Source: Isoperla grammatica | Taxonomy: Eukaryota; Arthropoda; Insecta; Plecoptera; Perlodidae | Length of the DNA: 64,000 bases | Direction of reading: 5' to 3' | Assembly: GCA_945910005.1 (NCBI GenBank) | Contig: OX246737.1 | Span: 76,101,665-76,165,664 of the forward strand | Part shown: positions 20,463 through 31,672 of the stretch, piece by piece | Numbering within the stretch: the stretch's first letter is position 1 | Layout: the number at the start of each line of letters is the position of its first letter | Notes under the pieces: generated by a model | Database searches by the model: none | What the model saw: the letters and a program-made list of their open reading frames with translations, nothing else | What the model was told of the DNA's origin: nothing | Position numbers and translations under genes: made by a program

Positions 20463-23174
20463 ATCGCTCAAGATATTGCTGGCAGCAGCTCAGAGGTAAC
20501 TTGTGTAAACAAATCATTGGGGGGAAACAATGAGGCGTTTATTGTACCGATCACAACAGATTCCTGGGTAGAGTTAGAAGTTGTTCCAGCGATAATTGAA
20601 GTAATAGATGTTGGATATTCCGACCAACAAATTGACACTGAAATTATCAACGATCAAACCCTTGAAAATGAACACAAAAACACGCGTTTAAATAACAGTG
20701 AATTTAAACCCCATACAAACGTCGACACAGAAACATCGGCCGAACCTACTGTGACCACAGCCATTACGGATTCAAGTGACTCAGAAGATGAAAGTGAATA
20801 TCAGCCTCATTCAAATGACGAAACAGGAAGATCAGTCTCTGCAGTCGAACCTACTGTGACCACAGCCATTACGGATTCAAGTGACTCAGAAGATGAAAGT
20901 GAATATCAGCCTCATTCAAATGACGAAACAGGAAGATCAGTCTCTGCAGTTGAACCTACTGTGACCACAGCCATTACGGATTCAAGTGATTTAGAAGGTG
21001 AAAGTGAATATCAGCCTCATTCAAATGACGAAACAGGAAGATCAGTCTCTGCAGTCGAACCTGCTGGTAATTCCAACCCAGCCCTGTTTGTGCAGGAATC
21101 CAGTAATGAGCCCCAGAAACGTTCTTGGGATAAGCAACATTGTTGCTTGTACTGCGAAAAATTAGTTTCCAAGTTACCCAGACATCTGGAAGCGATCCAT
21201 AAAGAGGAACGTGAAGTACAAGAGTTTTTGTCTTTTCCAATAAAATCGAAGGCCCGATTCCGGTTAATTGAATTAATGCGCAAAAAAGGGAATTATATTC
21301 ACAATTCCAAAGCTATTGCTGCCGGGTCAGGGAAAGTCATTCCCAAACGGCGAGCTAACAAAGGAACAAAAACGTCAGTTGATGATTTCTTACCATGTAG
21401 TAACTGCTTGGGGTTTTTCAACGAACGGGATATATATATGCATGTCAAAAAATGTATTTTATCACAGGGTACGGAACATTCAAAACAGGGAAATCTTCCA
21501 CGGAAAGCAAAGTGTGCCACTCTCCTGCCTATTCCCAACGCAGCGAGCGAAGGACTAATCAACGATGTTCTTGCCACAATGAACAGGGACAGCATTTTTA
21601 AAGTGATTCAATCAGATCCCTTAATACTTAAATTCGGGTCGTCTTTGTACAATCGGCACCATGGTAGGTCAAATCACTTGTACTCCTTTATTGCGCAGAA
21701 AATGCGCGAAATAGGCCGCTTGTTGCTAACGTTACGAGGCATGGAATCACGTATACGGCAACTCGCAGACGTAATACATCCACAATTTTTTGACACATTT
21801 GTAAAGGCCGTAAAGAAAACGGCAAATTTTAATGAGGCAACTGCCTCTTATGGCATACCCAGCTTAGCTTTGAAGCTGGGCACAACAATGAAAAAGTGTT
21901 GTGGAATGTTAAAATCCCAAGTGATAGTGGAGGGTAACACGTGCCGTAGAGAAGAAATCGACAGTTTTCTGTACATCCTGGAAATCAACTGGAAGGAGTG
22001 TGTTTCCGGGCACGCCCTCTCAACAATTTACGGAAACAAGTGGAATAAATCTGCAGTCTTACCTCAAGCTAGTGACATATTGAAACTAACAACTTCTTTG
22101 AAAGACAAGTCTAAGGCAAACATCATGGCTCTTAAAGCGACATGCAACTCAGAAAACTGGAAAGCTTTGAGCGAATCCACACTAGCCCAAACTCTGTTAT
22201 TCAACAGAAGAAGAACTGGCGAAGTACAAAGAATAAAAATTGATACATACAAGAATAGAGATATGACCACTCTTAGTGAGGACGTTGAAGGAACACTAAC
22301 AAACGTAGAAAAACATCTGGCACGCAACTTGGTCCGCTTTGAAGTCCAGGGTAAAAGGGGACGCAAGGTTCCTATCTTGTTAACGGCTTCACTAAAGATG
22401 CAGTTCGATATGCTTTGTGAAACGAGAACCGAAGCTGGCGTGTCACCGGACAACATATATATGTTTGCCAATCCAAACAGCGTACTACACATTAGAGCTT
22501 GCGATGTACTACGACGAGAGGCTGAAGACTGTGGTGCCTCTCAACCCCAGCTACTAAGGTCAACAAAGTTAAGGAAGCACATCGCAACTGTAGTTCAGCT
22601 TCTTGATTTAAAGGAAAATGAGTTGGACCAGTTGGCCACTTTTATGGGCCATAACTTGGCAGTTCACCGGGAATTCTATAGACTGCCCGAAAGTACTATT
22701 CAACTGGCTAAAATAAGCAAATTATTGCTTGCCATGGACTCGGGAACAATAAACCAACACAAAGGATCAAGTGTTGATCTTATGTCGGTGGACTACCGCG
22801 ATGCAAATGTAGCCAGTACCAGTACGGACAATAGAATACCAAGAGAGGTTAGTGGTAATAGTGGTCCAATACCCGAAGATTTGGTTGCACCACAATTACA
22901 GGACTCTACATCCAGCGACAGTGACGCTGATTATGTCCCGGATACGAGGATACAAAGAAAAAGTAAAACCAGAACTAAAGTACTTTGGAGTCAGCCTGAA
23001 GAACAGGCCATAATCAGGCAGTTAGGGCACCTTTTAATTAGAGGCAAAATACCAGGGAAAACCGAATGTGAGAAATGCATTTTGAATGAGGTAATTCTTA
23101 AGAACCGAACTTGGAAAACCATAAAATTCAAGGTTCATAACATGATACAAAGAAACAAACGTAACCAAAAATGA
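20463..23174 (+). CDS. Main exon (exon 4): zinc-finger / tyrosine-recombinase-like protein
   Basis: Open from acceptor TTTTAATTACAG|ATC to TGA, giving residues 119-1021 of the joined product. The first in-frame ATG comes only after the acidic repeats and near the zinc fingers, so upstream exons are needed to supply the start. Order: three 35-residue acidic repeats (about 212-316, each with DSSDSEDESEYQP or a variant); a Cys2His2-like finger (CLYCEKLVSKLPRHLEAIH, about 345-367); a second Cys/His motif (CSNC...HVKKC, about 430-449); and a tyrosine-recombinase-like domain with RTGE (Arg702), TKLRKHIAT (Arg822, His824), LATFMGH (His848) and FYR (Tyr857), the last pair nine residues apart as in the family. 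The position of the usual HxLR histidine is Thr819. A second acidic patch (SSDSDADYVP) and a basic tail (WSQPEEQ ... PGKTECEKC ... RTWKTIKFKVHN) close it. Crypton-type transposons and their domesticated relatives carry this recombinase class. I recall similar architectures among unannotated fish and invertebrate proteins but could not verify this. Confidence 0.8.
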   Translation: MAQDIAGSSSEVTCVNKSLGGNNEAFIVPITTDSWVELEVVPAIIEVIDVGYSDQQIDTEIINDQTLENEHKNTRLNNSEFKPHTNVDTETSAEPTVTTAITDSSDSEDESEYQPHSNDETGRSVSAVEPTVTTAITDSSDSEDESEYQPHSNDETGRSVSAVEPTVTTAITDSSDLEGESEYQPHSNDETGRSVSAVEPAGNSNPALFVQESSNEPQKRSWDKQHCCLYCEKLVSKLPRHLEAIHKEEREVQEFLSFPIKSKARFRLIELMRKKGNYIHNSKAIAAGSGKVIPKRRANKGTKTSVDDFLPCSNCLGFFNERDIYMHVKKCILSQGTEHSKQGNLPRKAKCATLLPIPNAASEGLINDVLATMNRDSIFKVIQSDPLILKFGSSLYNRHHGRSNHLYSFIAQKMREIGRLLLTLRGMESRIRQLADVIHPQFFDTFVKAVKKTANFNEATASYGIPSLALKLGTTMKKCCGMLKSQVIVEGNTCRREEIDSFLYILEINWKECVSGHALSTIYGNKWNKSAVLPQASDILKLTTSLKDKSKANIMALKATCNSENWKALSESTLAQTLLFNRRRTGEVQRIKIDTYKNRDMTTLSEDVEGTLTNVEKHLARNLVRFEVQGKRGRKVPILLTASLKMQFDMLCETRTEAGVSPDNIYMFANPNSVLHIRACDVLRREAEDCGASQPQLLRSTKLRKHIATVVQLLDLKENELDQLATFMGHNLAVHREFYRLPESTIQLAKISKLLLAMDSGTINQHKGSSVDLMSVDYRDANVASTSTDNRIPREVSGNSGPIPEDLVAPQLQDSTSSDSDADYVPDTRIQRKSKTRTKVLWSQPEEQAIIRQLGHLLIRGKIPGKTECEKCILNEVILKNRTWKTIKFKVHNMIQRNKRNQK
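20742..21056 (+). repeat. Three 105 bp in-frame tandem repeats inside exon 4
   Basis: Units begin at 20742, 20847 and 20952 with GAACCTACTGTGACCACAGC; a fourth start (GAACCTGCTGG) follows at 21057. Each unit encodes 35 acidic, Ser-rich residues. Units 1 and 2 are nearly identical. Unit 3 differs at DLEGES against DSEDES. Confidence 0.95.
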
Positions 23175-23195
23175 AAAGTATGGTGTACAGTACAA

Positions 23196-23477
23196 CCGTT
23201 GAGTGAGTAATATAGGGTAGAGGCGCAACGCCATCATATGTTTGTCTACCGCCTTTTACTGCCCAACTTACTTTAGTCGGGTAGTAGGGGTTCGCCAAGC
23301 GACGCGATAACGGAGCCTGATTGGTCGGCTACTTCGCCGAAGATATGCGAAGACAGCCGAAGGTCATCGCGTTGCTTGGCGAACTCCTACTACCCGACTA
23401 AAGTATGTTGGGCAGTAAAAGGCGTTAGACAAACTGTCGATGGCGTTACGCCTCTACCCTATATTACTCGCTAACGG
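23196..23477. mobile_element. 282 bp MITE just after the stop codon
   Basis: Terminal inverted repeats CCGTTGAGTGAGTAATATAG and CTATATTACTCGCTAACGG continue as long complementary arms (GTAGAGGCG, CCTTTTACTGCCCAAC, TTTAGTCGGGTAGTAGG). The direct repeat TACAA flanks both ends, consistent with a 5 bp target duplication. It begins 21 bp downstream of the TGA of exon 4, so it would lie in the 3' UTR. Confidence 0.8.
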
Positions 23478-23569
23478 TACAACGTTTTTGTTTGTTTTAT
23501 GTCTTCAATGTCAATCAAGTTTTGTTTCCAACTCTTAATCCTAATTGCTTGATCTTTTTAATATTATGC

Positions 23570-24440
23570 AGTTCTATTATTTGTCAAATATTAAACTGAA
23601 AATCACACGGTATACGGCAGTTTGAAATATGTATGACTTAGTTTTGGAGAGTATAGGAAAATAACTGGAAAGTATGTTACAGAAACTTGTTTCCCCCCCA
23701 ATGTTATTTTTTGCTTAAAAAGTATTTTTAAATTTGACTTGGATTTATCCCTAATATAATCAAGATGTTAATCAATAAATAATCTGTTTAATAATATATG
23801 GTTTGTCAGCATATTGTAGTATGCACTTTTCTAGTATTTGTCAAATGTATGTGAAAACCAACATGGTATACGGCAATTTGACATGTATGTATCACTTGGT
23901 TTTGAAGAGTATAGAACAATAACTGGAAAATAAGCTACAGAAAATTGTTTGGTCTACACAATTGTAGATATTTTTGTTTAATTCGAATTCTGACATTCCA
24001 TTGGGGTTTATTTATCCATAATATGATCAAGATGTGTTACTGTTTAATTATTATGCATTATCAGCATACAGTAGGCACATTTCTATTATTTGCCAAATAA
24101 ATGTGAAAACCAACATGGTATACAGCAGTTTGAAATGTATGTATGACCGTTTTGGAGAGTATGGAACAATAACTTGGAAGTATGTTACAGGAAGTTGTAT
24201 GTTTCGTCTACAAAATTGTAAATATGTTTGTTTAATTCGTTTTCTTAAATTCGACTGGCGTTTATCCCTAATACAATCAAGATGTGTTATTGTTTAATCA
24301 TTATGCCTTGTCAGCATTATAGTATGCACATTTTTATTATTTGCCAAATATATGTGAAAACCAATGGTATACGGCAGTTTGATATATACGTATGACATGG
24401 TTACGTAGAGTATGGAACAACAGTTCGTATGGGTCTTTTC
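23570..24440 (+). repeat. Four degenerate tandem units of about 245 bp downstream of the gene
   Basis: Each unit has CTATTATTTGTCAAAT (or a variant), GTATACGGCAGTTTGA, GAGAGTATGGAACAATAACT and a T-rich end. Units start near 23573, 23833, 24080 and 24333; the last is shortened. They probably form part of the 3' UTR or immediate downstream DNA. Confidence 0.7.
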
Positions 24441-24805
24441 CCTAATATGTTACCGTTTAATCGTGATGACTTATTAAATAATAATTAGGTAATACATACT
24501 TTTTGCGTAACATATTGTAAACACATGAACGTGTACGGAATCAAATCTTGTCTTGTTTCAGTGTTGAGTATCAGTATGATTTGAAATGTTCTCTAACTTC
24601 TTTCTCGCAGTGACTCATAAACCTGCTGATGACATATACCTTTTTTCAAGATTCATATTATTTTGTAATCGTTATTGACAATTTTAATCATGTAATTAAA
24701 AACAATTGTTGGCACACTTTTGCATTTCATGTGATTGACAAAATCAGCACAACCAATGGATATTTACTGTATTTTTGTCAAATTTGTGATTTGCTTTTCT
24801 ACCCT

Positions 24806-24811
24806 AATAAA
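24806..24811 (+). promoter_or_regulatory. Possible polyadenylation signal AATAAA
   Basis: CTAATAAAAGTG about 1.6 kb after the stop codon of exon 4. Other AATAAA words occur closer (near 23776), so the choice is uncertain. Confidence 0.2.
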
Positions 24812-24888
24812 AGTGTAATCATTAAAATGATTTGCTTATTTATTTATTATTATTACATTAATATATCATATTATATATGAAAACCATT

Positions 24889-24934
24889 AATAATAATAAT
24901 AATAATAATAATTATTATTATTATTATTATTATA
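24889..24934. repeat. (AAT)n/(ATT)n microsatellite
   Basis: A run of TAA units switching to ATT units, forming a small palindrome, next to a LINE fragment at 24955. Confidence 0.9.
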
Positions 24935-24954
24935 CTTATATTGCATGTATGATG

Positions 24955-25577
<623 letters not shown>

Positions 25578-25660
25578 AGCAAGCCCCAAAACACCGTGTG
25601 TCTTACCACCACCAGTTACTACAGTAACTGTTACAGTACTACAAGTAAAATACAATCAAG

Positions 25661-26400
25661 ATTCACAAAGGTGCCTGTGCTAAGGCTTCCTAGTTTAGAC
25701 AAACTATAGTGAAATATCAACAATTTTAACTAATACTATGTTATTTGTGAATGTATTGTAATACCCAGCGATGATCTATCTTGATTTATCTAGCTAGGAT
25801 TTGCCTAACTTAGGACAATTTAAGAGTTAGACATCTTTGTGAATCCAGGTCCTGGTTTTTATTACTAGAGTTAACAAACGAGGGTCAACGTAATATAGTT
25901 TGGTTTGGTAGGTAGGTTGTGTAGCAACCTTCGAGCGTTTACATGTCGAAATCAACCCGCGTAACCCACAAACGCGCGTTAAATACGCTAATCAGGGCCC
26001 GGATTCACAAGAGGTCCTAAGTCTTATCTCTAAGACCGGCCTAACTTTGAACCTCTTGTGAATCCAGGAAAGTATCTGAGAACGGAATTTAAAACATATT
26101 ATTAGAATTTTCATTGTGTCCTTGTTCATACCAGGAATTACTAACTTCTTCATATGTCATTCATGGGTCTGGTTTTACACGAGGTCCATAGTTAGGCCAG
26201 TCTTAGAGTTAAGACCAGAAAAAGACTACGGCTGGAACTCTTCATAGTCGTCCCCTACACAATAAGGGCGCCCGTTGTTACCAAGGTAACAGTTGTTTGC
26301 ATGTTATTTCCCATATAGAAATCAAATCCATTGCAACAATGGGTGTCCCTAGGTGTAGGGGCCACTATGAATTCCAAAATTAGGACCTCTTGTGAATTCG
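25661..26400. mobile_element. Cluster of small foldbacks with GGATTCACAA-type ends
   Basis: GATTCACAAAGGTGCC (25661) against CATCTTTGTGAATCC (about 25843); GGATTCACAAGAGGTCC (about 25992) against ACCTCTTGTGAATCC (about 26055); then ACACGAGGTCC (26177) against GGACCTCTTGTGAATTCGGG (26383). A further palindrome at about 26245-26375 (CATAGTCGTCCCCTACAC against its complement) sits inside and is related to 62325-62440. These appear to be nested MITEs of one or two families. Confidence 0.55.
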
Positions 26401-26425
26401 GGACCTGGTCTTATGGTGCGTTCCA

Positions 26426-26549
26426 ATGCCCTTACGTCGGATGTTGACGTCGGACGTTGGCCAATCGTAGCCATTTATTCCAATGCTGGCTCTGACGTAA
26501 ATGGCTACGATTGGCCAACGACCCGACGTCAACATCCGACGTAAGGGGC
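26426..26549. mobile_element. Foldback element with about 50 bp arms
   Basis: CCCTTACGTCGGATGTTGAC continuing GTCGGACGTTGGCCAATCG pairs with CGATTGGCCAACGACCCGAC and GTCAACATCCGACGTAAGGG. Short spacer. A single arm of the same type occurs at about 4538. Confidence 0.75.
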
Positions 26550-26620
26550 TTGTGAATCCACCGTTAGAGGAAAGACTCCGCCGGCGCCAATATTAAAACC
26601 TCGCAAAATAACGTTTTTAA

Positions 26621-27311
26621 CCCATAAGCATCCATAAGCGTACTGGTATTCGCTATGTGTAGAAAATTCAACCCCCGTGGCAGGTTTCGTGATGATATCA
26701 TGAGGATACATTTTTTTATTCACGAACAACTTCTAGGTGAATAATTGGTATGGTGTAACTCCAGCTTCCGTGGCGTATAGTTCTGGTGACGTCATCAAGA
26801 TGGCCGCCATCAAAACTAAAACAATTGTCAATATATCCGTCAGTAATTAACGGATTTCAATGCGTATAGTCTCATTTGAAAGTTAATTGTTATACCTACA
26901 AATACAATCTCCACAAAATTGCCGTATTAGTTTAAGGTTTAAGATATATAAACCCATAAGCTGTATAACGTCGAAAGCAAGTAAAAATGGAGTTTGTTAT
27001 TTATTTATAAATATTTTTAAGAAACCACAAATTAGTTTTATAGTACTATAAATTATTTTCAAATGAGACTATACACATTGAAATCCGTTCATGGATATAT
27101 AGACAATTATATTAGTTTTGATGGCAGCCATCTTGATGACGTCACCAGAACTATACGACACGGAAGCTGGAGTTACACCAAAAAAATTATTCATCTAGAA
27201 GTTGTTTGTGATTAAAAAAATGCATCCTTATGATATCATCACGAAACCTGCCACGGGGGTTGAATTTCCTACACATAGCGAATACCAGTACGCCTTATGG
27301 ATGCTTATGGG
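26621..27311. mobile_element. piggyBac-type MITE (TTAA target sites, CCC ends)
   Basis: 691 bp. The left end is TTAA|CCCATAAGCATCC and the right end GGATGCTTATGGG|TTAA, so the tetranucleotide TTAA flanks both sides (26617-26620 and 27312-27315) and the termini are CCC...GGG as in piggyBac elements. Inverted arms of about 270 bp share blocks such as CCTGCCACGGGGGTTGAATT and GATGACGTCACCAGAACTAT. The centre of about 150 bp has no ORF. Confidence 0.8.
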
Positions 27312-27339
27312 TTAACCATCATCTAGCTAATGCTCCATC

Positions 27340-27798
27340 ACATTAAGTGGCGTAACTACGGGGGGCGGAGGGGGGTCGCCGCCCCCGCCCCTAGTTGGGT
27401 CAAGAAGGGGCAAACAATCCGAATTATGAGGAACAATACACCAAAATAGTATAAAACCATCAAGTCAGAACTGTTGGTCTGAAACAAAATGTGCATAAAA
27501 CATTTAAAAAAAACATCTGAATGAATATTGGCTTTTCCGAGCTCTTGCCAACAAGATTTCGCCGAAGGTTTCTTTTCCTCCGGCGGCTGGGGCCCCAACG
27601 CAGACCCCGCTCTTTATACCATCAACACAACTACGAAACCACGCGGAAAACTGAAAACGCACTATCAGACATCAGAATGAAATCCTGGCCTACCACTGCT
27701 GCAAACATCAAAATGCAATCTCCCTGATGTAATTTTCGTTTACCAGTGTATGTACTGATTAAGTTAGTTTATATAAAGTACCTATCTCAAATTCAAAA
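27340..27798. other. Dispersed-repeat-like start, otherwise unassigned
   Basis: AGTGGCGTAACTACGGGGGGCGG followed by a C-rich complement (GCCGCCCCCGCCCC; short blocks quoted separately) resembles the CAGTGGCG-type repeat ends seen elsewhere here. The small open frames around 27356-27727 show no domain. Confidence 0.3.
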
Positions 27799-29155
27799 TT
27801 CTCCTCGCTACTCACGTGTGCAGCTTGTGTGTGTGTAAGGAGTCCTCGCTACTCACGTGTGCAGCTTGTGTGTGTGTAAGGAGTCCTCGCTACTCACGTG
27901 TGCAGCTTGTGTGTGTGTAAGGAGTCCTCGCTACTCACGTGTGCAGCTTGTGTGTGTGTAAGGAGTCCTCGCTACTCACGTGTGCAGCTTGTGTGTGTGT
28001 AAGGAGTCCTCGCTACTCACGTGTGCAGCTTGTGTGTGTGTAAGGAGTCCTCGCTACTCACGTGTGCAGCTTGTGTGGGTGTAAGGAGTCCTCGCTACTC
28101 ACGTGTGCAGCTTGTGTGTGTGTAAGGAGTCCTCGCTACTCACGTGTGCAGCTTGTGTGTGTGTAAGGAGTCCTCGCTACTCACGTGTGCAGCTTGTGTG
28201 GGTGTAAGGAGTCCTCGCTACTCACGTGTGCAGCTTGTGTGTGTGTAAGGAGTCCTCGCTACTCACGTGTGCAGCTTGTGTGTGTGTAAAGAGTCCTCGC
28301 TACTCACGTGTGCAGCTTGTGTGGGTGTAAGGAGTCCTCGCTACTCACGTGTGCAGCTTGTGTGTGTGTAAGGAGTCCTCGCTACTCACGTGTGCAGCTT
28401 GTGTGTGTGTAAAGAGTCCTCGCTACTCACGTGTGCAGCTTGTGTGGGTGTAAGGAGTCCTCGCTACTCACGTGTGCAGCTTGTGTGGGTGTAAGGAGTC
28501 CTCGCTACTCACGTGTGCAGCTTGTGTGTGTGTAAGGAGTCCTCGCTACTCACGTGTGCAGCTTGTGTGGGTGTAAGGAGTCCTCGCTACTCACGTGTGC
28601 AGCTTGTGTGTGTGTAAGGAGTCCTCGCTACTCACGTGTGCAGCTTGTGTGGGTGTAAAGAGTCCTCGCTACTCACGTGTGCAGCTTGTGTGGGTGTAAA
28701 GAGTCCTCGCTACTCACGTGTGCAGCTTGTGTGTGTGTAAGGAGTCCTCGCTACTCACGTGTGCAGCTTGTGTGGGTGTAAAGAGTCCTCGCTACTCACG
28801 TGTGCAGCTTGTGTGGGTGTAAGGAGTCCTCGCTACTCACGTGTGCAGCTTGTGTGTGTGTAAGGAGTCCTCGCTACTCACGTGTGCAGCTTGTGTGGGT
28901 GTAAAGAGTCCTCGCTACTCACGTGTGCAGCTTGTGTGGGTGTAAAGAGTCCTCGCTACTCACGTGTGCAGCTTGTGTGTGTGTAAGGAGTCCTCGCTAC
29001 TCACGTGTGCAGCTTGTGTGGGTGTAAAGAGTCCTCGCTACTCACGTGTGCAGCTTGTGTGTGTGTAAGGAGTCCTCGCTACTCACGTGTGCAGCTTGTG
29101 TGTGTGTAAGGAGTCCTCGCTACTCACGTGTGCAGCTTGTGTGTGTGTCAGGAGT
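27799..29155. repeat. 41 bp minisatellite, about 33 copies
   Basis: The unit contains GAGTCCTCGCTACTCACGTG followed by TGCAGCTTGTGTG and a variable end (TGTGTAAGG, GGTGTAAGG, TGTGTAAAG or GGTGTAAAG). The period is exactly 41 bp. Only the end positions vary, giving four unit types arranged in recurring orders. Every unit has the palindrome CACGTG (E-box core). No spacers, so not a CRISPR. Confidence 0.97.
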
Positions 29156-29385
29156 CCTCAGATCAGTGTGGTCCTCAGATACTGGTGTTTATGCAACTAG
29201 CAATTAAATTTTATGTATTTAATTATGTGTTCCCTGTTCTACTTTCATGCAAACTAAGTAGATAATCATCAACGCCTTATAGCAAAGAATATTACCAGCG
29301 ATTATCAATTTTTAATATCTGCTCCTTACATAGGTCCTCTATTTAGGGTGCACTGACTGAGTCCTCGGGTTTCGGGCTCCACAAG
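29156..29385. other. Spacer between minisatellite and GT tract
   Basis: Unique-looking sequence without recognisable features. Confidence 0.4.
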
Positions 29386-29680
<295 letters not shown>

Positions 29681-29894
29681 AATGGACCGATAGGGGAGAG
29701 AAAACGTTGTTCCAAAAGGATATATTTTTCTCAAAACTGAAACAAAAGAACTAAAAGCTGACGGAAAACAATTTTGAGGACGTTAATAATGTATGGGTGT
29801 GTGTGTGTGTATGTGCGCTAAATTGTGTTCGTCGCGCACAGGTCAAACGGCTTGACGTATTTGGCTGAAATTTTTAACATAACCAGCAAAATTC

Positions 29895-30615
29895 GTCAAG
29901 ATGCCAACCTACAAAAAAAAAATTACTGAAAAAAACAATTTGTTTATTTATTTAATTAACTTTAAACTTACACACGGATTTGAATAATGTTTCACTTGTA
30001 GATTCACATCAACGGTACCAACACTTGACAAAAGTTTCAAAATTGTAAGTTTATCTGCCATGTTATAAAAAATATTGTTTATTTACTACAATAATTTCTT
30101 CATTTTTACAGTGTTCCACCGATATGATTCGCATTTGGGGACTATTGCAGTTAGATGTACATATGTTACACCAAACATAGCGTACGTAATTAGACATGTT
30201 AATTTTTATTTGGAATCTCGATAGCTGTCATAAAATGGGTACAATGACGTAAGATGCCAACCTGCAAAAATTTATTACTGAATAACATGTTTTTTAATTT
30301 ATTGAATAAAATAACCATTTGTAAACGGATAAAAATAATTTCTTGCTTGTAGGTTCACATCAATGATACTAACATTCGACAATATTTTCACAATTTTTAG
30401 CGTTAACGGCCATGTTATAAAAAAATATTGTTTATTTACGACATACATTTTCTTTATTTTTACAGTGTTCCACCGATATGATTCGCATTTGCGGACCATT
30501 GAAGTTAGATGCACATAGTATGCTGCAGGAATGGCGTAGGGAGTCAGACCTTTCTCCCTATGTATTTGGAATGTTGATAGCTATCATAGAATGGCTACAA
30601 TGACGTGTTATGTTT
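29895..30615 (+). repeat. Two direct copies of an about 350 bp unit
   Basis: Unit 1 (about 29895-30250) and unit 2 (about 30250-30615) share AAGATGCCAACCT, GTTATAAAAAATATTGTTTA and CAGTGTTCCACCGATATGAT, then TTCGCATTTG. Diverged by eye to about 75-80 percent. No coding frame. Likely part of a dispersed repeat. Confidence 0.65.
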
Positions 30616-30904
30616 TATGACTTTCACGGCAAAAATGCAAATCTTAACAACGAACTTTGTAGACAAATTAAAAATCTTTTATCATGATTCAAAAGCGGGT
30701 TATTGTGTGATTAAACAATATTACATTTTGCATATAGTTTATATCTACATTATGGAACTTTCCATACACGGATAGGTTAAATAGCTTATGAATGAGAGCC
30801 TATTGAGTTGACCACGGTCGAATTAAATTATGCGGAAATCTATCGAAAAATCAACTGAAAGGTTTTAATTTATTTAAAGAAAACATCTTAACGGATTTTA
30901 ATAA

Positions 30905-31300
30905 TATTTCGTGCATTTATTAGAAACATATCGAGAAATAATATACACAAGTAATAAGATTGTAACTTGCTCCGCCATCTTCTTAAAAAAATCATATGTT
31001 TGTTATAAAGGTATTTAAAAAAAAAAAAGAAATATGATATTCAAAAGATTTGTTTGCATTAAAACATTGAACCAACTCGCTCATCTGGCAACGCGGAGCG
31101 TTTACCTAGTTAGCAACATATCGACAAATAATATACACAAATTCTAAGGTTGTAACTTAAACCACAATCTTTTTGAAAAATCATGTGTACATTATAAAGG
31201 TATTTTTTTTTATATGTAAGAGTAATATGATATGCAAATGATATGTTTGAATTACCTAAAAAAAATCGCTCATCTGTCAACGCAGAGCGTTTTCCTAGTT
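30905..31300 (+). repeat. Two direct copies of an about 190 bp unit
   Basis: AACATATCGAGAAATAATAT at about 30926 and AACATATCGACAAATAATAT at about 31110 begin units that both end with CGCTCATCTG, CAACGC and GAGCGTTT. The CCTAGTTAG word follows both. Confidence 0.65.
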
Positions 31301-31353
31301 AGATGAGCGTAGCGAAGCACAGTGAATCTCTCCATACAACTCGATCGGCGCTT

Positions 31354-31356
<3 letters not shown>

Positions 31357-31409
<53 letters not shown>

Positions 31410-31672
31410 CGTGTGTGTGTGCGTGTGCGTGTGCGTGTGCGTGTGCGTGTGCGTGTGCGTGTGCGTGTGCGTGTGCGTGTGCGTGTGCGTGTGCGTGTGC
31501 GTGTGCGTGTGCGTGTGCGTGTGCGTGTGCGTGTGCGTGTGCGTGTGCGTGTGCGTGTGCGTGTGCGTGTGCGTGTGCGTGTGCGTGTGCGTGTGCTTGT
31601 GCGTGCGTGCTAGTGTTTGTGCGTGTGGGTGCGTGTGCGTGTGCGTGTTTGTGTTTGTGTGCGTGTGTGTGT
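31357..31672. repeat. (GT)n then (GTGTGC)n purine-pyrimidine tract
   Basis: Pure GT to about 31404, then about 30 near-perfect GTGTGC hexamers to about 31595, then mixed GT-rich sequence. Strictly alternating purine-pyrimidine for about 240 bp. Open frames through it are artefacts. Confidence 0.97.

Noticed and set aside
27799..29155. CRISPR-like regularly repeated 41 bp sequence
   Set aside because: Units are directly joined with no unique spacers, and the genome is eukaryotic; this is a minisatellite.
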